64,000 nucleotides of DNA from assembly GCA_018806915.1 (NCBI GenBank), contig JAGKQI010000054.1:868001-932000 (forward strand). Direction: 5' to 3'. Each line of letters opens with the position of its first letter. The stretch's first letter is position 1. Made by a program: the position numbers and the translations under genes. The notes under the pieces are model-generated. The model ran no database searches and was not told the origin of the DNA. It saw only the letters and a program-made list of their open reading frames with translations. Below are positions 1-9,951 of the stretch, one piece after another. This DNA comes from Phytophthora colocasiae (Eukaryota > Oomycota > Peronosporomycetes > Peronosporales > Peronosporaceae).

Positions 1-953
1 GTCTGGACATGGGCGAGCTGCTGCGTCTTGTGGACGAGTCGCTGCCTCTGTCTAGCTTCGACGACTCGAAGATTTCGTCGGCTACTGGCGTCAAGCACGA
101 CATCAGCACGGCCGAGGGCATCCGTGCCCGTAACACGATGCACAACCGTGTGAAGAGCGACCTGTTCATCCCCGCTGGTGGCCGTCCCAACACCATCAAT
201 GAGAACAACTGGAGCGACTACCTTGACGCCGATGGCAAGCCGTCGTCGGGCCTCATTGTGGAGGGTGCCAACCTGTTCGTGACGCCCGAGGCGCGTCAGC
301 TCCTGTTCGACAACGCCGGTGTCGTCATCGTAAAGGACAGTTCGGCCAACAAGTGCGGTGTCGTGTGCTCTTCTTACGAGATCGTCGCCAGCATGCTGCT
401 CGAGACCGACGAGTTCCTTGCAGTCAAGGATGAGCTGGTCATGGAGGTGGTTGACAAGCTGCGTGCTTTGGCTCGCGTTGAGGCTCAGCTGCTGTTCCGC
501 GAGTACAAGAAGGACCCGTCGTCGGCCCTGCCGCCCGCTAGTGAGCGCATTAGTCGCGCTATCACCCGCGTGCACGATGCCGTGCTCGCTCACTTCGACA
601 ACGTGTGCGAGGAGGACCAGCAGATCCTGTTCACTCTGATCGAGGAGCACCTGCCGCCCAAGCTCCGTGAGCTGGCCCTGCACCGTGTGCACCAGAACGT
701 GCCTCTGGCTTACATCCGTTCTATCGTGGCTTCGAGCCTGGCTAGTAAGATCGTGTACCGTGAGGGTCTGCAATTCACCGAGGCCCTACCGGAAGGCAAC
801 CTGGGCAACATGGCTCTGCAGTACCTCAAGCAGGAGAAGAAGGTGCAGCGTCTCGTGCAGGACGTTCGCGCTTCGGAGTTAGCGAACAAGGATGACATCG
901 CCGACCTCATTGCTCGCGGTGGCGTTCGTGCCGGCATGGACACGCCTAACTAA
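1..953 (+). CDS. NAD-specific glutamate dehydrogenase, C-terminal part (5' end outside window)
   Basis: The open frame enters from the left edge (codons from base 3) and stops with TAA at 951-953, giving about 317 codons without an intron. The stretch RNTMHNRVKSDLFIPAGGRP, followed by NENNW and GLIVEGANLFVTPEAR, matches the catalytic and nucleotide-binding core of large NAD-dependent glutamate dehydrogenases (yeast GDH2-like), which deaminate glutamate to 2-oxoglutarate and ammonia. The helical C-terminal extension typical of the large class follows. Codon use is strongly biased to C/G at third positions (AAG, CTG, GTG, CGT), as in a highly expressed housekeeping gene, and differs from the transposons to the right. 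The frame is intact. The family assignment is firm; the exact subclass is inferred. Confidence 0.9.
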   Translation, partial: LDMGELLRLVDESLPLSSFDDSKISSATGVKHDISTAEGIRARNTMHNRVKSDLFIPAGGRPNTINENNWSDYLDADGKPSSGLIVEGANLFVTPEARQLLFDNAGVVIVKDSSANKCGVVCSSYEIVASMLLETDEFLAVKDELVMEVVDKLRALARVEAQLLFREYKKDPSSALPPASERISRAITRVHDAVLAHFDNVCEEDQQILFTLIEEHLPPKLRELALHRVHQNVPLAYIRSIVASSLASKIVYREGLQFTEALPEGNLGNMALQYLKQEKKVQRLVQDVRASELANKDDIADLIARGGVRAGMDTPN

Positions 954-1146
954 ACTGTGCATTAATTAAACATGAATCCATTTTGATCAAACTGCGTCCT
1001 CCAAGGTTGTCCTTGTCAGGTGTTTCACCTATTTTTTTGGTGCATTCATGAGATCCAAGCTTATCCTCTGCATGAGCGCATGACATCTCCGGTTTCGTTA
1101 TCCGTTGTGACTTTATTTCGACACATTCACTGGCACACAGAGCAAG

Positions 1147-3223
1147 ATGGACACCAAACAGCCTGAATCGGAGCTTGATAAAGTGAAGGAGGAGGCCGCA
1201 CGAGGTAAATGTCAAAACGTGGTCGCTCTTACGTGAATTTTCTAACACGCCTTGCTTTCAGATTCAGCGGTATTGTATTGTGTTGCTACTGGCGACATTG
1301 AAAGCTCCTTGAAGATAACATTCTGGTTGTAGGTTGCATTCTTAGAGAATAGAGGAGCTGTCGTGAAGAGCAAGTCGCCGTCCAACGCAGCTTTGCTGAA
1401 AGCAGGACTAAAGTCCAACTTGTCTTCGTCTGAGGCAACAGCACAACTACGTGTGTTGTGTCGAAAGTTTGCTGCTCTTACGGAGAAAGTGAAGGTGGGC
1501 ACTGATGTATTGAACTTCTTAAGTGTTGATTTCATGTTCGGCTTTCGCTGTTAGGAAGAAACAAAAAACCGGGAAGCCGCGGAACGAGAAGCTCGTCGGC
1601 TCAAAGTACTTCTAGATAAACAAGCTGCACCTGTTGTTGCATCCTGCCGTGCTGAGACCCAAGCTTACGTCCGAGAGCTCAAAGAATCTCAAGAAAAGTT
1701 AAAACGTGAGTTGAGGCTTGAAAAAGAGAAGAATGAACGGATTGTAGCCAAAGCGTTGGAACTTGAACGTGAGAAGAGCGCTCTCTTGGCCGCACAGCCC
1801 ACCCACCAGCCACAAACAAGCACCCGGACGGCAAATTCTCAACCGCAGACTCAAACAAACACTCGAACGACAAATTCTCAGCAAGAAAGCAGTCTCAAGC
1901 ACCCGTCTGCTTGGGATAAAGAGCAAGTGTACAAGATTCAAACAACACTCAAACTCACAATTGAGGAACTTGAAGAAGAGTTATCACGCAAAGAGGAAGA
2001 GATTCAAACGTACCGGGAACGGTCTCAACGTGATCGTGCTCGAATCAAGACGCTCGAGGATGAAAGTCGGGCGAAGGATGAAGCTCAGCGTTCTGTCCAG
2101 GAAGCTCGACGGCAGCTTGAAGAAGACCTAAGGCAAGCTCAGAACGATATCACAAGCGAATTAGAAAATATGCAGCGTATCCACGATCAAGCGCTGGAAG
2201 ATCGAGCGTTGCGTGATACTTTGGAGCAGCAGTTAGTAACACTGGGAGAAGTGAACGCTGCCCTGGAACAGCGTAGCCGTGCTCTCGTCCGTCGACTGGA
2301 ACTCTCATCCACCGTCATAAAAGAGTGCGAAGACCTCAAGGTACAGCTCCATGATGCCGAGGTGGATAACGAGACGCTCGTTCAAACAGTGAGTCGAAAT
2401 GTACTCATGTCCTTGTGAATCCTATTCCACCCCACTAATTCCTTCTTGCTTTGGCTAGATTCGAGATCTGAAGGAAGAGCATTTCAACCATGAAAAAGAC
2501 TGGAAGGTGCGTTTGGAGAGTGCTAAAGACGAGAAAGCACAACTACAGCAACACATTCAGGAACTTCATGAAGATCTAGCTTCACTCCAGGCACAGAACT
2601 CGCACTTCTCTGAATGGATGCTTGTTCGCAATGAGAACGCAATAGCAGCTCAACGTGACGCCCCTCAAGACCAAGAGTACCCAACACAAACAAAATCTTG
2701 TGCTGCTTCACCAATAGCTAAGCACAACAGCGCTTGGAAGCTGGAACACGAGTACGACGCCGACTGTAGTAGCGACAGCAATTTCGTTATCTACCGTACT
2801 GGTAATACTGAGCGCGAGTCCCCACCACGCAGTCGCTCTGGTCTTCGTAGTCGTCGGTCTGCTTCTCCTCGAAAGAATGACCAAGAAGACGACGTTCTCT
2901 CCGAGACAAGGCCACGTCCAGATACACCTGGATCTCCACCGGCAAGACAGACACGTAAGTGGCAATCAACGAAGCCACCAAGTCCCCGCGGTGTAGCGCG
3001 TCATCGCAACGTGGAGCGAGTGAATCCATTGCCACGTCGCAAGATGTCAACAACCTCGTTATCTTCCTTGTGTTCGTCAGCATCGTCCTCTTCCTCTGCA
3101 CAAGACGATCACGAGCGACTGCGCAAACTCATGAGCCGTAACCGAGAGCTTCAACAGCGACTACAACAGGAAACTATGGCCACACAGAGTCTAGAGCGAG
3201 AGATCACCTCCATGACGACGTAG
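1147..3223 (+). CDS. Long coiled-coil protein of unknown function, five exons
   Basis: I do not recognise a named family. Proposed exons are 1147-1204, 1262-1269 (an 8-base micro-exon), 1333-1494, 1555-2388 and 2459-3223, all with GT-AG borders. This chain is open throughout, starts at the ATG at 1147 and ends at TAG 3221-3223, giving roughly 600 residues. The middle (exon 4 and early exon 5) is rich in Glu, Lys, Arg, Gln and Leu in heptad-like order, as in a long parallel coiled coil. The tail is basic and Ser/Pro-rich (SRSGLRSRRSASPRK and a polyserine run) and ends with a short second coiled coil. It is probably structural or cytoskeletal or a scaffold, but that is a guess. The micro-exon is the weakest part; without it the frame closes. 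Confidence 0.7.
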
Positions 3224-3384
3224 AAATGAAAGAATGATGGTCGGTTCTTGCAAAATGAATGTTGAGCTTCAACTTACAGCTATCGAACATAACTGATATT
3301 TATCGTGTTAAGTTCGATTTGAGCTGATACCTTGTCAATAGGGACCGCGTGTCAATCAATAGTCGACGTAACGTTAGGACGAAA

Positions 3385-5354
3385 ATGTGTTGGCGCAAGG
3401 TCGGAGTTCTGGCGCTGCTAGCGCTAGCTATGGCGTTCGTACACGGTGAGCTACACTACAGGCAAGTCCTAGTTCTAAGAAGTGTATTAATTAATGCCCC
3501 CCTCTTTTGCTTTTTTTTTCATGTTTTATCAGCTCAAGAAGCGGATGAATTTGACGCTGTGGATGTAAATAGACCCCCCCCTCCCCCCAAGGTCTTCCTA
3601 TACACTAACGTACTTGTACTGTATAGTCTCAGGAGCCTGTAGCCTCGACATCTTCGCCTGTGATGCCGGCACGGGACTTTACCACATTGGCCAAACAGTT
3701 CATTCCGTTCCAAAACCGTACGTTCTAGTTGATTTGTGACTGGAAGAGCTGTCGACTCATGTGTATATTTGTTGCCAATTGTTAGCGGACTACTTTGTCG
3801 CTGAAGCGAGCAGCTGGGGCTTCAGTATTCTCTTCCTGTTGCTCTTCTTCATCGGCAAGGCGCAGAACCGTAAGATTGCGGACAAATGGTAGGGAGCCGG
3901 AGTAGTATGAAGAGAGAGGGGGAGTAAAAGCCTGACAAACGTCATGTATTGAACTATGTAGGCTGGAGGAAGCGGAGCCTGTGCTGAGTACTCAGTTCTC
4001 GTACACAGGATCGTCGGTGGAGAACGGATCGGCCTCATTGAGGAGAGTCGTAGCAACTTTAAGTACTTCTGCACTGGTCGCAGATTCTTGACCCGCTTCG
4101 TCGCGGATCTAGAGGTAATTTGAGCTTGTTGCTGTAGCTTAGAACGATATCTGACGATTGCTTTTGCTTCGTTGATTTTTGCAGTTGAAATCTCGTCACG
4201 ACCTCTTCTCGCGCGTTTACCGTATCATTGTGCCGACGTCCGATTATCTGGTGAGTGAAGTGCTGTTGACAAACGTTCTACGATGGATTTTAGTACTAAT
4301 CAATCCATTGCAATGTAGACGATCGACGTTGGTCTACACGGTGAGGACGTCGATCCTTTTATCCTTGGTATCAGCAAGAAGCTGGGTTTCAATGCGCTCC
4401 AAGCTTTTCCCAGAGTTGGTAAGTTTCACTACTCTAGTTTCCATATTGAAGTAGGGCCTAATTGTGTTTCGAATTGCTACTAGCTTGAAGTTGCCAAGCA
4501 AGTCCCAGTGAAGGAAGTGCCTGAGTCGATGTGGGTTGCTACTGACTCCACTGAGATCCCCAAGGCGGCACTGACGCAGTCGATTCAAGCGGTAAGTCCA
4601 TTCTATTTCTTTGCTGTTGATGTGGATCTCACGTTGATGTTTGTCTGAATGCATTTGCTACAGTCGCTCAATGAGTTGGAAGAATTCCTCGAGTACATCA
4701 TTATCACTGACATGAACAAGCAACTGATCATGTACGTATTTGGGAGTAAAGAGTTGATTTTTATTGAGCGCATACTAACAATTGACTGATTTTAGTGGCA
4801 TGCCACGGTCCCAGAATCACGTTCTGCGCGTCCGATTTAAACTTCAGGTTGGCTCGAAGAATCTGGACGTCTCGAAAGCACTCCAGCTCGTGTTTGCCCT
4901 GGTTGACGGTGCCGGCGCCACTATCAAGTTATCGCCGAATGTACGTCTTTTGCTGCCAACTCAACCTGACCTGTCACTAATTAATTATCAAACCGCTCGA
5001 TTAATTGTGAACAGGCTAAGCACAGCGCGAACAAGCGGCGTCTGAAGATCAAGCAAGCTGCTGAGGCTCTTGCTTCTTCTGCCCAGGAAGACGTACGTAC
5101 TGTGTTTTGCTACTCATTTGACCAGCTTCTCACAAAATGTTGTTGTTCCATTAGGCGATCTCCCGTCGCCAGGTCGAGCTGAACGAGAAGAAGCAAAAGG
5201 AGTACGAGTCTCTGTCCTACGAGGAGCAGCAGAAGGTCGATGCGAAGAACGAAAAGCGGGCTACTCGCAAGCGCTTCAACCGCAAGGCAAGTATTTGGTA
5301 GTCTACGATTTCCCAAAAAGTCTAACAATTTTTTGTGGAACTTTGCAGAAATAA
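3385..5354 (+). CDS. CCDC47: CCDC47-like ER membrane protein (DUF1682), copy 1, 13 exons, with two frame lesions
   Basis: Exons: 3385-3445, 3533-3591, 3633-3717, 3786-3888, 3962-4114, 4185-4250, 4319-4418, 4484-4591, 4664-4731, 4796-4940, 5015-5092, 5155-5286 and 5349-5354. Exon 1 encodes a signal peptide (MCWRKVGVLALLALAMAFV). Exon 4 encodes the membrane helix (WGFSILFLLLFFIGKAQNRK). Exons 5-10 give the DUF1682 core, including YFCTGRRFLTRF, RHDLFSRVYRIIVP and DVSKALQLVFALVDGAG. The end is a Lys/Arg/Glu-rich coiled tail. In animals this protein belongs to the ER PAT/translocon complex that helps fold multipass membrane proteins. It is the only copy here with exons 1-2. Relative to its paralogues it lacks one base near 4033 and two near 4399, so the intervening frame hits a stop. 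This is either decay or sequence error. The last intron appears to be GC-AG. Confidence 0.75.
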
Positions 5355-5693
5355 GGGCAAGCGCTGAGGTGAGGCGTCATGTGCAACGTAACAGTCAAGA
5401 TCAACAAAGGCTCACTGCGTGCAATTTGCTTTCCGCAAACTGTCAGTAGAGTCTTTCTTTTATAGACAGGACAGGATTCAGCATTGAACCTAAGTGCAGT
5501 TTAACTGTGGTTGTTGAAGTGTTAATTGTTGGGTCAAGCTTGCATTTCTTCAAAGCTACGATCCATAGGGCGTTTGGGAATCGTGTGTCGCAATTGATAC
5601 GTGAAGTGTTCCTTGAATTTCTAAACCGTTACAGTCGAGTCGAGCTCGAGCCGCTCGACTATTGTGCAGTTGAGGATGGTTAATTGCCCTTTA

Positions 5694-5722
5694 AGATAAC
5701 GCAAATGATGCTGACAGCAAAG
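5694..5722 (+). promoter_or_regulatory. Upstream block conserved in front of all Kazal copies
   Basis: The core ACGCAAATGATGCTGAC, preceded by GATA or CTGTAATA, lies about 450 bp upstream of the Kazal ATG. It is found again near 8850, 12000 and 15085, before the diverged pseudogene near 26411, and near 28054 (with a small internal duplication) upstream of the last Kazal copy. Survival in the two most diverged copies, where nearby sequence has changed a lot, suggests function, possibly a transcription factor site. No factor is assigned. Confidence 0.45.
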
Positions 5723-6082
5723 ATCGGGATATACACTACATGTACATGTATAACGGCAATTGTGATGACACTCGTGAGTGAACAGTCCAACATGGTATGG
5801 ATCAAGTCCTAGTACACTTATAACCTACAGCATCAATTGTAGAAAATCAATAGAAAATATCTCGCTTATCATGTAGTTAATACACGCACCTGCGATAACA
5901 AAAGCAAACCTTCCTGGGAGCTTCACCAACTCTCCTCACCATCCTGTGTGCTTCATAGCATCCTTCTTCATGTGGCGTGTGAACGACAACCTGTTACACT
6001 ATACCATATGAGTCGTAGATTACTATGATTCGGATCCAGCATGCTCGATAAGGAGGAGATTGGCTCTTGACCTGCAGTGCAT

Positions 6083-6106
6083 TCACTTTGCTATTTGCCA
6101 GCAACG
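6083..6106 (+). promoter_or_regulatory. Oomycete initiator-like block and 5' leader of Kazal copy 1
   Basis: TCACTTTGCTATTT followed by CCAGCAAC lies about 80 bases before the ATG. It fits the pyrimidine-flanked TCA(Y)TT type of oomycete initiator known from the family literature. Equivalent blocks are at 9239, 12391, 15459, 26861 (pseudogene) and 33641 (last copy), each 80-90 bases from the start codon. It is one of the best conserved non-coding stretches between diverged copies. Confidence 0.5.
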
Positions 6107-6165
6107 TATCACAACTAAACTACCAGGACCTTCACTGCCACTCCCAGACCACAAGCCCGAAAGCT

Positions 6166-6411
6166 ATGAAGTTCGCCATTCTGCCCGTACTGGCCTCACT
6201 CCTGATCGCTGGAGCCTCCGCCGAAGCGTTTGCCTGCTCCGCTGTCCCGTACATTACCTGCAACGATATCGATGGCACTGGCGGCCCACAAGTCTGTGGT
6301 AGCGATGGTGTCACCTACGAGAATAAATGCTACTTTAATCTGGCCAATTGCGACAACAAGGGGATGCGAGTGCTCCACAACGGCATGTGCAGACGGGATG
6401 GAACGCGCTAA
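6166..6411 (+). CDS. Secreted Kazal-type serine protease inhibitor, copy 1
   Basis: 81 residues. The signal peptide is residues 1-19 (MKFAILPVLASLLIAGASA), so the product should be extracellular. One Kazal domain follows, with six cysteines at 24, 32, 44, 55, 62 and 75 and the family hallmark CGSDGVTYENKC. The second residue after Cys2, the usual P1 position, is Asp34. Acidic P1 residues are known in oomycete EPI-type inhibitors that act on subtilisin-like plant proteases; that target is inferred here. The Cys2-Cys3 loop has 11 residues, longer than the usual 7, so the P1 assignment is tentative. The ATG at 6166 is chosen because it starts the signal peptide; the open frame extends upstream without one. 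It is a single exon inside the 3.15 kb tandem unit. Confidence 0.9.
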   Translation: MKFAILPVLASLLIAGASAEAFACSAVPYITCNDIDGTGGPQVCGSDGVTYENKCYFNLANCDNKGMRVLHNGMCRRDGTR

Positions 6412-6795
6412 GACAGCCAAAAGACATCTTCTTTTCCAGGCCGTACATGCCAGGCTATAGGCTGTTGTCCACTGTTGTATGCCCAAGAAGTAACCTTGCG
6501 AAAAATACAACAACCAAGTCGTACTACTTCTCCTTGTTGCATTTTGCCCGGAAGCAGGGGTGCATGATGTCCTGTAAGAGATCTGCTACAGTGGAGAATC
6601 CGCACAGGAATCTTCCGATTGCGTTTGCGCGACAAAAATGACTCCAAAGAGACTGAGCAAGAACTCAAAGTTTGGCGAACTCGCTATTGTCAGCACATTC
6701 ACCTGCGTATGGTAGCGAGGATGTCGAGCTCAACGGCAATGCAGTGATCCCAGTTCTTCAAAGAATGGGTTCGTACTTATACTGTATAGTCTCAG
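6412..6795 (+). other. Kazal 3' flank and tandem-unit junction
   Basis: This is 3' flank of Kazal copy 1 up to about 6770 (ending CTTCAAAGAATGGGTT). It joins abruptly to the middle of CCDC47 intron 2 (CGTACTTATACTGTATAG). The same junction occurs at about 9928 and 13080. In the last unit the flank continues instead into unrelated sequence at about 25565, which shows the ancestral downstream flank. No gene is seen. Confidence 0.75.
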
Positions 6796-8507
6796 GAGCC
6801 TGTAGCCTCGCCTGTGATGCCGGCACGGGACTTTGCCACATTGGCCAAACAGTTCATTCCGTTCCAAAACCGTACGTTCTAGTTGATTTGTGACTGGAAG
6901 AGCTGTCGACTCATGTGTATATTTGTTGCCAATTGTTAGCGGACTACTTTGTCGCTGAAGCGAGCAGCTGGGGCTTCGGTATTCTCTTCCTGTTGCTCTT
7001 CTTCATCGGCAAGGCGCAGAACCGTAAGATTGCGGACAAATGGTAGGGAGCCGGAGTAGTATGAAGAGAGGGGGGGTAAAAAGCCTGACAAACGTCATGT
7101 ATTGAACTATGTAGGCTGGAGGAAGCGGAGCCTGTGCTGAGTACTCAGTTCTCGTACAGGATCGTCGGTGGAGAACGGGATCGGCCTCATTGAGGAGAGT
7201 CGTAGCAACTTTAAGTACTTCTGCACTGGTCGCAGATTCTTGACCCGCTTCGTCGCGGATCTAGAGGTAATTTGAGCTTGTTGCTGTAGCTTAGAACGAT
7301 ATCTGACGATTGCTTTTGCTTCGTTGATTTTTGCAGTTGAAATCTCGTCACGACCTCTTCTCGCGCGTTTACCGTATCATTGTGCCGACGTCCGATTATC
7401 TGGTGAGTGAAGTGCTGTTGACAAACGTTCTACGATGGATTTTTAGTACTAATCAATCCATTGCAATGTAGACGATCGACGTTGGTCTACACGGTGAGGA
7501 CGTCGATCCTTTTATCCTTGGTATCAGCAAGAAGCTGGGTTTCAATGCGCTCTCCAAGCTTTTCCCAGAGTTGGTAAGTTTCACTACTCTAGTTTCCATA
7601 TTGAAGTAGGGAGTCCTAATTGTGTTTCGAATTGCTACTAGCTTGAAGTTGCCAAGCAAGTCCCAGTGAAGGAAGTGCCTGAGTCGATGTGGGTTGCTAC
7701 TGACTCCACTGAGATCCCCAAGGCGGCACTGACGCAGTCGATTCAAGCGGTAAGTCCATTCTATTTCTTTCCTGTTGCTGTGGATCTCACGTTAATCTTT
7801 GCCTGAATGCATTTGCTACAGTCACTCAATGAGTTGAAGGAATTCCTCGAGTACATCATTATCACTGACATGAACAAGCAACTGATCATGTACGTATTTG
7901 GGAGTAATGAGTTGATTTTATTGAGCGCATACTAACAATTGACTGGTCTGGTTTTAGTGGCATGCCACGGTCCCAGAAGCACATTCTGCGCGTCCGATTT
8001 AAACTTCAGGTTGGCTCGAAGAATCTGGACGTCTCGAAGGCACTCCAGCTCGTGTTTGCTCTGGTTGACGGTGCCGGTGCTACCATCAAGTTATCGCGTC
8101 TTTTGCTGCCAACTCAACCTGGCCTGTCACTAATTAATTATCAAACCGCTCGATTAATTGTGAGCAGGCTAAGCACAGCGCGAACAAGCGGCGTCTGAAG
8201 ATCAAGCAAGCTGCTGAGGCTCTTGCTTCTTCTGCCCAGGAAGACGTACGTACTGTGTTTTGCTACTCATTTGACCAGCTTCTCACAAAATGTTGTTGTT
8301 CCATTAGGCGATCTCCCGTCGCCAGGTCGAGCTGAACGAGAAGAAGCAAAAGGAGTACGAGTCTCTGTCCTACGAGGAGCAGCAGAAGGTCGATGCGAAG
8401 AACGAAAAGCGGGCTACTCGCAAGCGCTTCAACCGCAAGGCAAGTATTTGGTAGTCTACGATTTCCCAAAAAGTCTAACAATTGTTTGTGGAACTTTGCA
8501 GAAATAA
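6796..8507 (+). pseudogene. CCDC47 copy 2, 5'-truncated pseudogene
   Basis: This matches exons 3-13 of the copy at 3385 but lacks exons 1-2, and with them the start codon and signal peptide, because the duplication breakpoint lies in intron 2. Compared with copy 1 it has a 9-base difference in exon 3, a 2-base loss in the codons after QFSY, and a 9-base deletion at the end of exon 10 that removes the GT splice donor. The same changes occur in copies 3 and 4. It keeps the two bases that copy 1 lost in exon 7. It is probably non-coding cargo carried along with the Kazal gene. Confidence 0.85.
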
Positions 8508-9321
8508 GGGCGAGCGCTGAGGTGAGGCGTCATGTGCAACGTAACAGTCAAGATCAACAAAGGCTCACTGCGTGCAATTTGCTTTCCGCAAACTGTCAGT
8601 AGAGTCTTTCTTTTATAGACAGGACAGGATTCAGCATTGAACCTAAGTGCAGTTTAACTGTGGTTGTTGAAGTGTTAATTGTTGGGTCAAGCTTGCATTT
8701 CTTCAAAGCTACGATCCATAGGGCGTTTGGGAATCGTGTGTCGCAATTGATACGTGAAGTGTTCCTTGAATTTCTAAACCGTTACAGTCGAGTCGAGCTC
8801 GAGCCGCTCGACTATTGTGCAGTTGAGGATGGTTAATTGCCCTTTAAGATAACGCAAATGATGCTGACAGCAAGATCGGGATATACACTACATGTACATG
8901 TATAACGGCAATTGTGATGACACTCGTGAGTGAACAGTTCAACCAACATGGTATGGATCAAGTCCTAGTACACTTATAACCTACAGCATCAATTGTAGAA
9001 AATCAATAGAAAATATCTCGCTTATCATGTAGTTAATACACGCACCTGCGATAACAAAAGCAAACCTTCCTGGGAGCTTCACCAACTCTCCTCACCATCC
9101 TGTGTGCTTCATAGCATCCTTCTTCATGTGGCGTGTGAACGACAACCTGTTACACTATACCATATGAGTCGTAGATTACTATGATTCGGATCCAGCATGC
9201 TCGATAAGGAGGAGATTGGCTCTTGACCTGCAGTGCATTCACTTTGCTATTTGCCAGCAACGTATCACAACTAAACTACCAGGACCTTCACTGCCACTCC
9301 CAGACCACAAGCCCGAAAGCT

Positions 9322-9567
9322 ATGAAGTTCGCCATTCTGCCCGTACTGGCCTCACTCCTGATCGCTGGAGCCTCCGCCGAAGGGTTTGCCTGCTCCGCTG
9401 TCCCGTACATTACCTGCAACGATATCGATGGCACTGGCGGCCCACAAGTCTGTGGTAGCGATGGTGTCACCTACGAGAATAAATGCTACTTTAATCTGGC
9501 CAATTGCGACAACAAGGGGATGCGAGTGCTCCACAACGGCATGTGCAGACGGGATGGAACGCGCTAA
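9322..9567 (+). CDS. Secreted Kazal-type protease inhibitor, copy 2
   Basis: 81 residues, identical to copy 1 except Ala21 to Gly just after the predicted signal cleavage site. All six cysteines and Asp34 at the presumed P1 site are kept, and the frame is intact. The promoter blocks at 8850 and 9239 are present. It is preceded by the truncated CCDC47 copy 2 and is the cleanest duplicate in the array. Confidence 0.9.
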   Translation: MKFAILPVLASLLIAGASAEGFACSAVPYITCNDIDGTGGPQVCGSDGVTYENKCYFNLANCDNKGMRVLHNGMCRRDGTR

Positions 9568-9951
9568 GACAGCCAAAAGACATCTTCTTTTCCAGGCCGT
9601 ACATGCCAGGCTATAGGCTGTTGTCCACTGTTGTATGCCCAAGAAGTAACCTTGCGAAAAATACAACAACCAAGTCGTACTACTTTCCTTGTTGCATTTT
9701 GCCCGGAAGCAGGGGTGCATGATGTCCTGTAAGAGATCTGCTACAGTGGAGAATCCGCACAGGAATCTTCCGATTGCGTTTGCGCGACAAAAATGACTCC
9801 AAAGAGACTGAGCAAGAACTCAAAGTTTGGCGAACTCGCTATTGTCAGCACATTCACCTGCGTATGGTAGCGAGGATGTCGAGCTCAACGGCAATGCAGT
9901 GATCCCAGTTCTTCAAAGAATGGGTTCGTACTTTATACTGTATAGTCTCAG

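Larger units (their letters stand above)
5355..6165 (+). other. Intergenic region between CCDC47 copy 1 and Kazal copy 1, with Kazal promoter
   Basis: About 810 bases without a convincing gene. It holds a palindrome-rich stretch around 5638-5660 (CGAGTCGAGCTCGAG), an upstream block shared by all Kazal copies near 5694-5722 (core ACGCAAATGATGCTGAC), and an initiator-like block at 6083-6106. The same region recurs with small changes at about 8508-9321, 11660-12473 and 14812-15541. The fourth copy is more diverged and shorter. Confidence 0.7.

Noticed and set aside
3490..3540. Poly-T and poly-C runs as a regulatory motif
   Set aside because: The T run is an ordinary polypyrimidine tract of intron 1, and the C run encodes prolines of exon 2.
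6196..6513. Minus-strand ORFs over the Kazal genes (also 9352-9720, 12504-12755)
   Set aside because: They mirror the conserved Kazal coding strand and carry no family features of their own.
6672..6893. Chimeric ORF across the tandem-unit junction as a new fusion gene
   Set aside because: The CCDC47 part is read in a different frame from the real exon 3, and it has no support beyond being open.
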